64,000 nt of DNA from Lytechinus variegatus (GCF_018143015.1 NC_054741.1:63896697-63960696), one strand, 5' to 3'. Counted from the first letter of the stretch, positions 1-12,006 are shown. The notes: generated by a model from the letters alone, not told the origin. A program made the numbers and translations.

Positions 1-530
1 TTTGGTATTATGTTTACCAGGTGAATATGCACTACCAAAACATGTTAGAATATAGAGATATTCAGGAATATGTACGGACTACATGTATCATTGCTGTGTT
101 GCCAGTTGATCTCGTCTGTTCTTAAATACATGCAACAGACATTTGTTTTGAATCTGTTTGATATGATATGTACATGTACCATGTAACAAATTTCAATCGA
201 AGCAATTTATACCAGCCCTTGCCTTTTCAAGGAAATTTTTTGAAATATCGGAGTGATAGCACTGATAGTAATTTCAAAGGAAGGAAGGCAGCGGAGGTGG
301 GCCTCATCACCATTGGCTTATCCAAGCAACGGTTTAAAATCTCAAGGAACTGTGGACCAAGTGTCATCATATATCTAGTTGATTATGCCACTTTCTATCT
401 ACTTGATTATTTCAGGGATGATCAAAGGTCTGAACATCATCGAGAATTCAACATTCCATACATAATCAATAATGTTTCCTATTACGAGTAAGTTTTGAAA
501 AGTGGCGTCCGTTACTTTCTCCATACATGT
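1..530. other. Unclassified AT-rich intergenic DNA
   Basis: No gene, RNA or recognisable repeat is seen. A 107-codon open frame at 168-491 (+) has no motif I recognise and no copy elsewhere in the window, so it is not called. The stretch ends at the TA that flanks the next element. Confidence 0.4.
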
Positions 531-531
531 A

Positions 532-1384
532 GGGGAAGGCGGGGTAAGTTGAGCATAGGGGCACGTTGAGCCACCAGCCCCAGGCCAATAATGAATGAGT
601 CAGACATCGTGGTGGTGTCATGTATTGATGACCCATAGCATAACCCCTAACCCCACCACATTGTTTTCCATTTTGAAACAAAAAGTAGTTTTTTGGAGGG
701 AAAAGTATGAATTTCAGCCAAAAAAGAGTGTGAAATAGATAAGTGCTTTATACACACACACGTCTTTAATTATAGTAAAGACATGATAACAACATTGTTA
801 GTCCAGGGATGGGATCTTCATTCTTGTCATAGTCTTTTATATGATGGATGCATAATAAATGTGTGGATACAAAATTATCGCACTAAGTTCGGACTGGGGT
901 AAGTTGAGCCAAACAGCATGGGGCAAGTTGAACCATGGTAATTCTTATGGTAATGTATCTTAAGAAACAAACAAACCATAAAAATCGATTGAAATGCAGG
1001 CTGAAAGGAGCAAATTTACATGACTGCTCTTTTCCTTTTAAAGGATGTTAGTATTTATAGAGAATAAGCAAGTGAAAAGATTTTCAACAAAAAATTGACA
1101 TGCTGGTTCTCCCCCATACATTTTGTACATAGTTTTTGTGGCTCAACTTACCCCAGACGGTGGCACGACTTACCCCATATATGGGGCAAGTTGAGCCATT
1201 TGACATCGTTTTTTTTCAACGGTCACGATGACTTTCAGTGTGGGGGTAGAAAGTTATATGCAGGTGAAAAACATTTCCCAAGAATCAAATTTAAAGGCAG
1301 GGTACTTATTTCTACAATAGTACTAGTCATATCAATTCTAACATGCAAAATGCAAAAAGTGTCACAACTTACCCCGCCTTCCCC
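532..1384. mobile_element. Non-autonomous DNA transposon with TA target duplication
   Basis: The left end reads GGGGAAGGCGGGGTAAGTTG and the right end is its inverted complement, ending CGCCTTCCCC. TA lies directly outside both ends (530-531 and 1385-1386). Inside, the motif GGGGTAAGTTGAGCC and its inverse recur near 895-935 and 1138-1195, giving sub-terminal repeats. There is no transposase. TA duplications suggest a Tc1/mariner or pogo relative, which is inference. The 853-bp length fits a MITE or an internally deleted copy. Confidence 0.75.
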
Positions 1385-1386
1385 TA

Positions 1387-3062
1387 AGAATACCTTATTT
1401 TTAATTTAATTTTGTTTTACCTAGATATGGTACTGTATGGTGTTTAGCAGATGACAAATATTTGCCAAAGGCTGAAACAAATTAAAATGACACAAGTGTA
1501 TGAGGGCAAATTAATTTTGTATGTCCATTCTTAATATCTTAGGCCTTCCTGAATGATTCGTCTTTGTTTTGTATGTGTAATCAAATGGTTTGTTAAACCC
1601 AGGGTTGAAGTTGGTAATCCGATTATTGTGTGGAATTTAGAGTACAGCAATTGTTACCAGAGCAAATTTCACGAAACCCTCAATACAGGCAATTCAATAA
1701 ATGCATGTCATCAACAACAAAAATAATAAATAATACAGCTTTCACTCGAAAGACACAGTAAAATTTTACCCAATGATGGGTAGAAAGGGAACATGCATGT
1801 TTGCTGGATATTTTTTTACTCAATATTGGGCTATTTCAACAGAACATTGCATAATTTCTTTTTACAAAATATTGGGTATCTTTTTAACCAACCAACATGC
1901 ATTTTCCCATTTTACCCAATATTGGTAAACCTTTTTTTTTTAAGTTGTAAGAAACAAATTAAAAAATGAGTAATTAAATTTTGATGAACAGACAATAAAT
2001 GAATACAATCATTTTTAATGATGAATTCAAATTTTAATCAAAGAAATTATGATATTGTTTGTTTTAAGGATTGACAACAAATAGAATGCAAGATATTCCT
2101 CAATAATGCAAAGTACACAATGTATATTAGTTGAATATCATCAAATTTGTGTGATATATAACCAAACATCTTTCAAAGCTTGGCATATGGAGTCATTATC
2201 AAATAATTTGCCTGAGTGCCTGATATAGATATATTCTTCCAAATTCATTTGATTTTACTCTTCTGCAAAACATATTTTTCTTTAAAAAATTACAGTAGTG
2301 CATCAGTGTGAAATGGAACTAGAAAGCAGGTTTATAGATCAAACTTTAATCACAGTGCGCCAAATTGATGCCTGTTGCAATGCTTAAGTATGCTAGTTTA
2401 TTTATGAGTCAACAGTTTTTAAGAGTGGACTCATTGATTCAAAACAATGACCTTTAAAGAAATTATATTCATTACTAAATGTTACTTTTAGATGGCTTCC
2501 CAGGTTACAGATGCATGTCTTTTCTAAACTACAGTCAGATTAATATTTACCAGTACAGTGCATACATTGCAAATGATATGTATAATAAATGCATGTGTTA
2601 TACCTATGCAAATTAGACTTTATTTGTTGCTTTTGTAATGTCACGTTTCAGGTTAAAATGATTTCACTTTCAATCTTATTAAAAGAGGAAATATAAGTAT
2701 ATTGCTTACTTTATTAGGATAATATCTGAAGCTAAAACAAAAAAAGGAGTAACATGTCTTGTATACAGGACACGTTCACTTAGTTCTTAGATGTATTTCA
2801 GATGCTCAAAAGAATGTGATTAAAAACCGTTATGAGAATCCTTTTACATTAAGGTTAATTATGATCAAGATTTGACAAGATACAAAGTACTACACTTTTT
2901 CAACATTACCCATTCAAAGGAAAAATAAGTATTCTTGAGGATCTTTGCCCTCGTTAAACAGACTCGTGTTCAATATCTTCAATAGAACATATTAAAAGCT
3001 TTAATTATATCTGAATTTAAGGGCTACATCAGCATAGTTTGCATCTTTCAGTGCAATAAGGC
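1387..3062. other. AT-rich intergenic DNA downstream of TRIM-1
   Basis: Apart from a small palindromic element near 1757-1945, no coding or repeat structure is recognised. The last few hundred bases hold the 3' flank of TRIM-1, whose transcript would run into this region from the right. Confidence 0.4.
1757..1945. mobile_element. Small palindromic MITE
   Basis: The two ends are imperfect inverted complements: TTTTACCCAATGATGGGTAG on the left pairs with the region ending in TACCCAATATTGGTAAACC on the right, and each arm continues through GGGAA..ATGCATGTT. About 190 bp with no coding capacity. Target duplication not resolved. Confidence 0.5.
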
Positions 3063-3089
3063 TTACGAACTAACTTGGAAAATATTGAA

Positions 3090-3339
3090 CAACTGGCCCT
3101 GGCTAAACATGCGGACCAAATCTCTAACGTAAGATACCACATTGGCGCAGAAGTTTAATTGTTTGGGGGATAGCTTTTGGAAGTAACGAGACGCATGAAA
3201 CGAAAATAATAAATCACATACAGTTTTCTCTTTTCTTCTAGAAAAGACTTCATCTGGCTGCATGATCCTCATATAATAGGGGAAGGGATGTGAGGAATGT
3301 TTTACATGCAAAAAAGAACTTATGCATGTTCCACCATTC
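3090..3339 (-). other. Conserved 3' flank of TRIM-1
   Basis: This block resembles the sequence downstream of TRIM-3 (32380-32612), including the shared stretches around AAGATACCA, AACGAGACGCAT and TGATCCTC. A part of it also appears at 14240-14345, upstream of TRIM-2. It marks the 3' boundary of the duplicated gene unit and probably holds the 3' untranslated region. No clean AATAAA is seen in this copy; the place where TRIM-3 has one reads AATTAAA here. Confidence 0.6.
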
Positions 3340-4974
3340 TCAGTAGAATATATATAATTTATTAGGGGTGCAGAAAGCGAGCTCCCCTGATCGATATTGC
3401 TGAAGACAATACCACTGTCTCTCAGGCTTCTCGATCTTGAAATTTTCAATAAGATACCACATACGCTTCAGCTCGTTGGTGTACTCGCCAATGCTTACTA
3501 ACCCTAATTCATGCGCGACTTTGGCGATCAGGATAGTATTCCGCCGAGATACAGCAGGGTAAAGTCCTTCATGAAATGACTTCATTGCATGTTTCACAAC
3601 ACCTTGTTTATCAATTAATCGCACTCTTTTATTGAAGAAATATGATGAAACGATAAGTGAATCATTGTAACTTCTGACTTGATAAGGTTCATATCCATGG
3701 CATGGTATCTCTGCTTCTACATTCCCTTCTGATGAGAATACCTGGATCTTCTTGGCTTTCTCATAGGTTACATAGATTCGATCATCACCGTCAACAGTGA
3801 GGACTCCCATTCCACCTTCTACAGCATCAAGAGTGTTAAATATTACATTCTTCTTTGTGTACTCTGGTGTGTACAGTGTGATGTTGTTTGAACCATCAAG
3901 TACAACACATCTATTATCAGATAGGAAATCTAATCCCTTAATGGTAACATCTTTGAGAACTGACTGCTGGTGGTCACCATCAGCAGAAATGATTTCTATA
4001 CGTGTTAAACACCCCACTGCCATCATACCATCTGGTGCCCTCGCCATAGCATTTATGCTGTTTTCTATACGCAAAGCGAAATTATATCCAAGTGAATCAC
4101 CAATGTTGCCTATTACTAGCTTGTCCTCTTTAACGCCTCTTTTAAACGTGATACTCTTCCCTTTCTTACTTGATTTCCTTGACTGTTCATAGTCAGGATC
4201 TTCTAGATTCAAGGTCTCCTGTAAGGCTTCACACAGAGTTTCATGTACAGCCAAACTATCTATATCGCATGGTACCTCTGACCTATTGGTTACCATGTCA
4301 GCAGCAGTTGTCAACTGACGGATATGCTGGAGTGCCGATTGCTTCATTGCCTCAAGTTCTTTCTCTACTCTTTCAGTCATATCCCTGGCTTCATTAAAGA
4401 GCTCCTTTTTGCTATCGGCCAACTGTTTGGCCAAGTCATCATATGCTTCTACGATTTTACCTTCACATTTCTTCTGAGCATTCTTCACACGTCTCTTCTC
4501 TTCATCAATGTAATCGACGTACTTCTGAAAGCGAGAATTTTTGCAGTCTACTTCAGATCTCAAGACTTTGATACTCTCGATGTGGTTGCTTTCATAGTCA
4601 GCTGATCCAATTATTTCATGACTTTCCCCTTTGTGATATTCAACGACACACTTGTAGCAAATGAATTTCCTACAGTTCAAGCAGAAGCACTCCTCGTCTT
4701 CTCCTGGGTGTTTCTTGCACATCTGGTACCTAACATTTTTAAACGCTAGAGCTGACGGTAGTGTACTGGCATCTTGTATGTCTGAGATCAGGGTTTCACC
4801 TTGGCAAACAATGCACCGGATGCTCAGGTTACTATCACGGTCTTCAATGAGTTTGTCTATGCAGGCATTACAGTAGATGTGAGAACAAGACAGGACCTTT
4901 GGGTCAGTGTAGGGAGTTCGACATGAAGGACATCTCGTACTCTGGATCATGCTATCCTTAAATCTCTCAGCCAT
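3340..4974 (-). CDS. TRIM-family RING E3 ligase with NHL-like propeller (TRIM-1)
   Basis: This is a 544-residue tripartite-motif protein. It has a complete C3HC4 RING (C15, C18, C30, H32, C35, C38, C54, C57), one B-box2 (C86, H89, C98, C101, C106, C109, H114, H119) and a charged coiled coil at about 135-230. A basic linker (about 264-282) and an NHL-like beta-propeller (about 285-544) follow, with repeated blade motifs such as DDRIYVTY. In this family the RING recruits E2 enzymes for ubiquitin transfer, the coiled coil dimerises, and the propeller binds target protein or RNA. B-box1, present in TRIM-2, is absent. The ATG has a good context (AACCATGG), conserved in all three copies. A pyrimidine-rich tract ending in TAG lies 11 bases upstream (about 4985), so a 5' non-coding exon is likely. 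The reading frame is one open exon. TRIM2, TRIM56 and TRIM71-like are all possible labels; no orthology is claimed. Confidence 0.93.
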   Translation of the reverse strand: MAERFKDSMIQSTRCPSCRTPYTDPKVLSCSHIYCNACIDKLIEDRDSNLSIRCIVCQGETLISDIQDASTLPSALAFKNVRYQMCKKHPGEDEECFCLNCRKFICYKCVVEYHKGESHEIIGSADYESNHIESIKVLRSEVDCKNSRFQKYVDYIDEEKRRVKNAQKKCEGKIVEAYDDLAKQLADSKKELFNEARDMTERVEKELEAMKQSALQHIRQLTTAADMVTNRSEVPCDIDSLAVHETLCEALQETLNLEDPDYEQSRKSSKKGKSITFKRGVKEDKLVIGNIGDSLGYNFALRIENSINAMARAPDGMMAVGCLTRIEIISADGDHQQSVLKDVTIKGLDFLSDNRCVVLDGSNNITLYTPEYTKKNVIFNTLDAVEGGMGVLTVDGDDRIYVTYEKAKKIQVFSSEGNVEAEIPCHGYEPYQVRSYNDSLIVSSYFFNKRVRLIDKQGVVKHAMKSFHEGLYPAVSRRNTILIAKVAHELGLVSIGEYTNELKRMWYLIENFKIEKPERQWYCLQQYRSGELAFCTPNKLYIFY

Positions 4975-4984
4975 GGTTGGAATT

Positions 4985-5020
4985 CTACGGGATTACAGAT
5001 AGAGAGAAATAAAAGAAATA
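4985..5020 (-). promoter_or_regulatory. Candidate 3' splice site before the TRIM-1 start codon
   Basis: On the minus strand a run rich in T and C (TTTCTTTTATTTCTCTCTAT) is followed by CCCGTAG, then AATTCCAACC and the ATG. TRIM-2 has the same layout (pyrimidine tract, TTTTTAG, AGTTCCTAACC, ATG at 13891) and so does TRIM-3 (34253). The shared position suggests a non-coding first exon upstream. This is inferred from sequence only. Confidence 0.45.
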
Positions 5021-5130
5021 TTTACGCATTGATTAAAGTGATATTGATTAGTGCACGACTGTAACGTAAACCGTAACGGAACAATCATCGATCATTATCA
5101 TCGATCTTTCCTTTTTTGTAAGTCTATAAC

Positions 5131-5906
5131 AAGTGGAATGCCACTGGTGGTCTCACCTGCATCACGCGATTCAATATAGCAGCAGTGCTGACTTTGAAAA
5201 CTACTATAACTCGCACAAGATGTTCAGTGATACTTGATTACTCTTATTTCCATGTTTTATGAACAAGACCAATACACTTACAGAGATATGATGGTAATTC
5301 AACAAATACCCCCAATGTGGCCAAAGTTCATTGACCTTACATGACCTTTGACCTTGATCATGTGACCTGAAACTCGCACAGGATGTTCAGTGATACTTAC
5401 TCTGATGTCCAATGTTCATGAGTCAGATCCATAAACTTTCAAAGTTATGATGGTAATTCAACAGATACCCCCAATTCGGCCAAAGTTCATTGACCCTAAA
5501 TTAACTTTGACCTTGGTCATGTGACGTGAAACTCATGCAGGATGTTCAGTGATACTTGATTAATTTTATGTCCAAGTTTCATGAACTAGGTCCATATATT
5601 TTCGAAATTATGATGACATTTCAAAAACTTAACTTTAGGTTAAGATTTTGATGTTGATTCCCCCAACATGGTCTAAGTTCATTGACCCTAAGTGACCTTT
5701 GACCTTATTCATGTGACATGAAACTCAGGCAGGATGTTCAGTAATACTTGATTAACCACATGACCAAGTTTCATGAACTAGGTCCATATACTTTCTAAGT
5801 TATGCTGTCATTTCAAAAACTTAACCTTATGGTAAGATTTGATGTTGACACCGCCGCCGTCGGAAAAGCGGCGCCTATAGTGTCACTCTGCTATGCAGGT
5901 GAGACA
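5131..5906 (-). mobile_element. GTCTCACC-family element with tandem internal units
   Basis: The element is bounded by sequence containing TCTCACCTGCATCACGCG on the left and GCTATGCAGGTGAGAC on the right. Inside are about four diverged units of roughly 165 bp, containing TGACCTTTGACCT and phrases such as GGATGTTCAGTGATACTTG. A fuller copy in the opposite orientation lies at 23376-24547 and a truncated one at 11407-11895. The paralogous flank of TRIM-3 (36981-36995) lacks it, so it inserted after that duplication or was lost there. No transposase. Confidence 0.75.
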
Positions 5907-6560
5907 AAAACCATTTATAGTATTAAGACTGATGTATATGAATAAATAACTGTTTATATGTCCTAATTTTATATATAGTTTGAGACGCATCAAGATTACA
6001 TGGCATAAATTAGTATAATGATATACCGAATGACTAGCCAAATTCCAGCCCAAAACCGATAGATACCATCGAATCAAAGTCCAGCCTGTCATCGAGGTGA
6101 TTTAGATTTCAGGTAAACATATCCCCAGTCTATTATAATCAGAAAAGTTTGGATAAACATTTGATATGAAACTACTGCATATTTTAGTGTATTTTCATTT
6201 GACCTCGAATGTTATGAAAGTTGTAACAATAAGAGTACGATCATCCAGCCTTTAAAATGATCTAGTATCTATAGTATGTATTGAATACATGTTAAATATT
6301 TTTGTGAGGATGATTTTAGATCTTTTAATTCAATTTTGTGTCAGAGTACATATATTGTAGACAGCTATTACTAATTCATCATAAATTGGAAGACCCGGGC
6401 GATCTTGCCTGCATTACATGATTCAATAAGCAGCCGTACTGACTTTAAAAACAGTTATTATGTTACCTGAAACTTGGGCAAGATGATCAGTGATATTTGA
6501 TTATCCCTTTGTAGAAGTGCAATGAAATAGATTCATATACTTTCAAAGTTGTGGAGATTT
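5907..6560. other. Duplicated 5' flank of TRIM-1
   Basis: The block from ACCATTTATAGTATTAAGAC onward matches 36991-37388 and 38596-38710 upstream of TRIM-3, interrupted there by a TTAA-flanked element. Near 6390-6560 there is a decayed piece of the GTCTCACC family (CCTGCATTACATGATTC). The conservation reflects duplication; whether it contains the TRIM promoter cannot be seen. Confidence 0.6.
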
Positions 6561-7690
6561 AAATATTGATGACGCCACAGAAAATAAAGGGTTTATTCTT
6601 GTATTATGCAGTCGAGAAAAAAAAAACACGAGAAAAAATATCATCCTAACTTATTGGACTATTAGAAATCAGAAGTATGATTGTCTCTGAATAGCTTAAG
6701 TCACAGAGGTAGTGCTAGATGGATTATTATGTTACATTGAATCAATGAATATTACGATTAACTAGTTGCTGTCCTACCTGGTGAATTCAAACACAAAGGC
6801 CTTTTACAAAAACCTTGCTCAAACGACGTCAGAACGAGGAAACCATTAACACTAAAATTTTGTCGAAACACAAGTCCAGTCAAGTATGGGAGTGGCAAGA
6901 CTTTCCTTGCATCGGATTAATGCCATTCATGAAATACGATGTAAGTAAAAAAAAATATATATACGACTTCCAAATCTTTCAAATTACAATTCTTGAAATA
7001 CCGATCCAGCATGTTCAGGAAGCACAACGTTAATTGTCAGCTGAACTTGACTGAGTTTATGAATGATACTTATTTTAATATCTCATTCGGATGGGTTATG
7101 TGAAGGGTTTCATTGGTAAGCCAAAAGGGCAGTGGGCGTTTTCAACTGGGTCTATGCCATTGAGATATAAATTAGTATAAAATATCACTATGGTCTACGT
7201 TGACTTGGTAAAACATCTTTACCGACTTTAATACCATGAATTGATGTTCAGTTTATGTAGATTTTTTTATTGATAAGAGTAATTTTTAAAGTTTTCCTCA
7301 CAAATGAAATTTACATACACATTATGGAGGTGGAGACGGATGGAACAACAAAAAACACGAAAAAGATGCATGGAAAGGGGGGCACCTTACAAGTGACGTC
7401 ACAAAATCTTAAAATTCATGCTCACCCTCTCCGTTCTTTAATTTTATTATTAATTTGACATTATCAGAGGATAACGTGTCAGAGTAATTAAATTCATGCT
7501 TGATATTGTTACCATATTTTAGCCTGATTATTCGGATTGGGATTTAAATTCGTGATTCGTGTTCATGATGATAATTGTGGAAGGTTGCCAAACTTCACCA
7601 AATGGAAATTAGGAGGAGCAGATGTGAATAGATATTTTATTGATATTAAATATTGCTTGAATATTAAACGGAACAAAAAGAATTTCTTGA
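6561..7690. other. Unclassified intergenic DNA
   Basis: No supported gene or repeat family. Short open frames at 6815-7033 and 7270-7458 have no recognisable motif. Confidence 0.35.
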
Positions 7691-7698
7691 GTTCATGC

Positions 7699-8021
7699 CA
7701 TTGTCTGGCGGAAGCCAAAAAATTTAGGGGGTGTCCACCTGAATTTTTGGGATGGACACAGGTAAAAAAATTGGACAAGCGCCCCGAAAAAGGTTATCAA
7801 CCTAAATTTTAGGAGTTGCTAACCAAAAATTTTAGGGGGGACAACACACGTTTCAGGGGGGGGGGTCCACGTGAATTTAGGGGGGCGCAGGAAAAACAAT
7901 TGACAAGCAAAAAAAAAAAAAAAGAATAAAAAAAAATTTAGGGGGGACCGTCCCCCACCTAAAATTTAGGTGGGGACACGTCCCCCCGTCCCCCCCCCCC
8001 CCCCCGCTTCCGCTGCCTATG
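7699..8021. mobile_element. hAT-type MITE with 8-bp target duplication
   Basis: The 323-bp element begins CATTGTCTGGCGGAAGC and ends GCTTCCGCTGCCTATG, imperfect inverted repeats. GTTCATGC is duplicated exactly at 7691-7698 and 8022-8029. The interior is a set of G-runs and C-runs around AAATTTTAGGGGGG. A sister copy of almost equal length, with its own 8-bp duplication, is at 43784-44105. Eight-base duplications are characteristic of hAT elements. Confidence 0.82.
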
Positions 8022-8029
8022 GTTCATGC

Positions 8030-9837
8030 CACATACCGGTCAGAATTTGAGCTTATGCTGTGCTATATATGGTGTCGCCCACGTAAGTTTTCATCCGGCG
8101 TCCGTTTTACATCTTCAAACATTCATCGTATGATGTCCGTACGCGTCTGGCATCCATCGACTGGCCAAAATAAGAGTCCTGTACTTTGTCCTAAAAAACG
8201 AGTTACCTGGACTTATTTTAATTGTTTGTGATTTCCCTTTCTTTTGTTTTGAATAAAGGTGATATCAAAAATGTTTTCTTCCGTTTGGTTCACATAAAAC
8301 AATCAGGTGGGAAGATTGAAACATTTGCATATTTTGAAAAAGCGTTGAATACATTAACCCTTGAGGGGTCTTAATCCACCCCCACTTCTTTTGACATATT
8401 TCATAACGTGCAAACAGTTAATATTCCTGTCGTTCCCTTCTTATTTAAACACGATTTGTTGTATTTTATACGATCGTTTCCACTTATTGATTCAATTGCT
8501 CGGACGAAAGATAGGGAGAGAGAGAATCACGATGTTTCCTTTATCTGTTTATTTATCATTTGAATGATTTTTATATCGATTCCAATATGGTTATTTTGGT
8601 GTCGTCATTTCGTGTCAAAAGGCATTCACGGAACATAAAACCCTTCGAAAACATATGGATATTCTTCTTTAACAGCAAATCTACAGAAGAAACACAAAGT
8701 TTGACTTCTTTGTCGAGTATGCGATACAATATGATGTTGTATGAAAGATGTGGTTTAAAAATAAAATCTCTTATTCTTGGGTAATATGATTAAGCCTGAA
8801 ATACAGCCCACGTTATTTTCTCTTTCCTGCCGCTTATTTAGTGCCTATTGTAAGATCGAGCTTTTTTCGTCGATATGCATTTCTTCTTCTCTATCTTCTT
8901 CTTCGTCTTTTTCTTCTTTTCCTCCTCCACCTTCTTTTTCATTGTGTAAATAGTAAGATTTTTCCTTTTCATATCGTAATTCTCTCCATGTCGAGGAGCC
9001 CACTGGAAATAATCTTTCCAGCTTTTGAGTCCTATCTTGTGCAAGCCTGTTTTTTTAATGCTATACGGCACATACGTAAGTTATGGTGACTTGCCAAATG
9101 AAATCAATCAACATTAATTTGCGATGAATTTGTCTAGTATAAATCCGTAAAAGTATAGTCAGGGATAGGTTGGTACAGGCAAGATAGAATCTCTGTAAAA
9201 AAAATAAAATCTAAATAAAATTTCGTGGTATATGTCTGTACCACCAGCTTAAAGGACTAGTTGAGATTTCTTTCCTTTTTTTTATGTTTTATTAGTTTCA
9301 ATACCGACACAGTGCACGGCTATTTTACCTGTTTTAAAGGAAATGAAAAAATCTCCACCAATTTTCGGAGGTTGCCAGTTACCGTGGACCATGTTATTCA
9401 TTTTCATTACCATTATAACCATCGTCTTCTTCATCACAAACATTACATCATACGAATTCAAATTTGACGCCACATCGTTAATAAAAGATACCGGTGCAAT
9501 AAAAGCTAACAAAGTAATAGCAAAAAGTTATCAAATATACATGTATATCATTATCTTAACCCTATTGTATATTTTTACATATGCGTGTAAGTTTTAAGGG
9601 TGTTTCTGAAAATGTTTTCCCTTTAAATCCCTAATAAAAACACTCAGTCGATTTCAAAGTTCATTTATGTATTGCCAGTTTTGTGTATTCATCGTTTTAA
9701 TGAAATGAAACATGTTCATGACTTGGCCGTTATAATTATGCATCCCATAATAGTCACGATAGAAGCACATTCGCGAAGCCTGTCCACATATCACGACAGT
9801 ATTTTGCATTTAGAAAAATAATTTGGAAATTTCTCTC
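8030..9837. other. Unclassified intergenic DNA
   Basis: No gene or repeat family recognised. A pyrimidine-rich patch around 8865-8945 (CTTCTTC-type runs) creates spurious open frames on both strands. Confidence 0.35.
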
Positions 9838-9975
9838 AATTCTCTTTTTTTTTCTTTTGGCCTCCCTCTTGTCTTTTATCTTTTCCTTTATTATGTCCAC
9901 CCCCTCCCACTCTCTCCCTCCCTCTCTCGACACCCCCCTCCCCCATCTCCTACCTCTCTCTATTTCTCTCTTGTT
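9838..9975 (+). repeat. Polypyrimidine tract
   Basis: About 140 bases almost purely C and T on the plus strand, with CCTCCC and CTCTCT runs. Such tracts can adopt triplex (H-DNA) structure. The open frames across it are low-complexity artefacts. Confidence 0.7.
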
Positions 9976-10639
9976 ATTAGTACCAGTGGTGTTTTTATTT
10001 TTGTCTTATTTTTTCATGGGGGTATCGTATTACGCTGTAATTTCAAAATTACTACATGGCCATGGGAGGCGGGGGTGATGGGGGAGCTAAAGCGCCCCAA
10101 AGATTTTCCTTTCCGGTGCTGCGTGTATATTATTTTCCATAGGCAGCACCCCCAGAATCCTAGACGGTGTGACAAAATTGAGAAATGTAACCAAAATGAC
10201 TTACATTTTTGACAGAAATCTTTTCTTTCTTTTTTTTGCGTGTCAGACGAAAATGACCTTGATTTTGGAATAAAACTTTTTTTTTTGGGGGGGGGGGCTA
10301 ATTGCGTTCCAAGGGCCTTGTTTACCTACCCGTTATCTTTTCTCGTCTGAACATTTTGGAATTTCCATCGACTATCGATATTTTGACACACCACCCATAT
10401 AACAATATGATAATCTTCTTTTTTTGCCCCCCCCGCCTCCAGCAGGCTACACTACATTTTGAGCAAATTCACAACAAAAAATTCATACAAATGACTTTCA
10501 TTTTATTATAGTTTATTGTCATCATGTCCCCGTGATTGTAAAAAAATATTGTGATGAAATAATAGCTCATAACTCTAAATGGTAGCTTTGTACGATATTT
10601 TTCATTAAAAAAAAACTAACTTCGACCTCGTATCTTTCA
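9976..10639. other. Unclassified intergenic DNA with G and C runs
   Basis: Homopolymer runs near 10287-10299 (G) and 10428-10435 (C) suggest decayed transposon interiors, but no ends or target duplications were found. Confidence 0.3.
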
Positions 10640-11070
10640 AAAAGGAATATTACATTACCGTCACATGTCATTTTCTGACAGTAACCATAGTAACATGCCA
10701 CTGCTGCTCAGCCAATCAAAGTCAAGTTTGCAACCGATGGCGTATTCAACAGTTAAGATCTAAACGACAACAATGTGGTGATGTTAGTTGACATTAGGTC
10801 ATTGAGTATTTTACGCAATCACCATGCAGACGCTTTCTACAACACAGAGAATCTTTTGTCAAAAGCCCATCAATGACAAATCAGCCTTTGTCAAAAATCT
10901 GGGAATCAAAACAGCAGTGTCGTCCTGGACTCTGGACAAACCACATATTCCCAATTTTCGTCCGGCCCGAATCTTCGGACGATCTGTTGACCCAGTCCAC
11001 CAACTTTCGACAATAAAACTTCTTAGCTGTCCATTGTCATTTTACTTGCATTTTTAAAGTAATTGGTGCG
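10640..11070. repeat. Dispersed repeat shared with 53735-54130
   Basis: The stretch from AGACGCTTTCTACAACAC through CAAAACAGCAGTGTCG to the end near GTCCATTGTCATTT matches 53735-54130, where the copy is split by a palindromic MITE at 53836-53990. This copy is the uninterrupted (empty) version, joined at about 10919-10933. The first part (10640-10750) carries a remnant of the same palindromic MITE family (AACCATAGTAACATG, CAGCCAATCA). Confidence 0.6.
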
Positions 11071-11221
11071 ATATAGAACGTGCAGGAAGCATCTGCGTTA
11101 TAATTGCGAAAATACGTTTTTTGCGATTAAAGCTCTCGATTCAAATTAGATTTGGATGAACATTGATCATTCCAAGAAAAGTCCGATGACATGACTTCGA
11201 TTATTCTGAATCCAAACTAAA

Positions 11222-11406
11222 TAAGCATCATATCCTGTCTAGCATTTGAAGAAAAAATGTTACAATGTATTCATTTCTGCAGTAAACAAAATGAAATATT
11301 AAAAAAGGGATATTTCATTATGCAAATGGCATCATAGATATTGGACGTAACCATTTGAGGTACTGAATGGCATTATCTTGAATATTTTCTTTGTAAGTTA
11401 GTTTTA
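11222..11406. repeat. Left edge of segmental duplication copy A
   Basis: The sequence starting CATATCCTGTCTAGCATTTG is matched by 31556-31745 (CATATCCTGCCTAACATATT). Both continue through a block ending near TTTCTTTGTTAGTTAG. It lies just downstream of TRIM-2, while the matching copy lies downstream of TRIM-3. This anchors the left side of the large tandem duplication. Confidence 0.6.
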
Positions 11407-11895
11407 TTGTCTCACCTGCATAGCAGAGTGAGACTATAGGCGCCGCTTTTCCGACGGCGGCGGCGTCAACATCAAATCTTAACCTGAGGTTAAGTTTTTG
11501 AAATGACATCATAACTTAGAAAGTATATGGACCTAGTTCATGAAACTTGGCCATAAGGTTAATCAAGTATTATGAACATCCTATTTGAGTTTCATGTCAC
11601 ATGACCAAGGTCAAAGTTCATTTAGGGTCAATGAACTCAGACCATGTTGGAGGAATCAACATCGAAATCTTAACCTGAGGTTAAGTTTTTGAAATGTCAT
11701 AACTTTGAAAGTTTATGGATCTGATTCATGATACATGGACATAATAGTAATCAAGCATCACTGAACATTTTGTGCAAGTTTCAGGTCTCATGATTAAGGT
11801 CAAAGGTCATTTAGGGTCACTGAACTTTGGCCGATTTGGGGGTATCTGTTGAATTACCATCATAACTTTGAAAGTTTATTGGTCTAATCGCTAGA
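11407..11895 (+). mobile_element. GTCTCACC-family element, right-truncated
   Basis: It starts TGTCTCACCTGCATAGCAGA and runs through GGCGCCGCTTTTCCGACGGC into about three internal units, then stops inside a unit near TTTATTGGTCTAATCG. The far end found at 24490-24547 is missing. One perfect DR1-type AGGTCAAAGGTCA is at 11797-11809. Confidence 0.75.
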
Positions 11896-11931
11896 GGGTA
11901 TTCATTTGTCTCGCAATCTACTATGGTCAAC

Positions 11932-12006
11932 AAGGAAATTCGTGATCACTCTCGCAAAAAGTGTTCACTGGCTTTCTAGGAAATTCGTGATCACTCTCGC
12001 AAAAAG
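11932..12006 (+). repeat. Two-copy tandem repeat with a 45-bp period
   Basis: The unit AGGAAATTCGTGATCACTCT plus CGCAAAAAG occurs at 11932-11961 and again, essentially identical, at 11977-12006. It abuts the conserved 3' flank of TRIM-2, which begins at about 12008. The near-identity suggests a recent origin. Confidence 0.75.

Noticed and set aside
168-491. 107-codon plus-strand frame as a host gene
   Set aside because: No domain, no paralogue, no codon or splice support beyond a TTTCAG that could be chance.
3063-3449. 128-codon minus-strand open frame overlapping the end of TRIM-1, with a relative in TRIM-3 (32519-32722)
   Set aside because: It reads the end of TRIM-1 in another frame, shrinks to 67 codons in TRIM-3 with a different end, and has no recognisable domain; similarity follows from the TRIM sequence.
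9823-10212. 129-codon frame as a gene
   Set aside because: Proline and serine stretches come from a polypyrimidine tract; both overlapping frames are open for the same reason.
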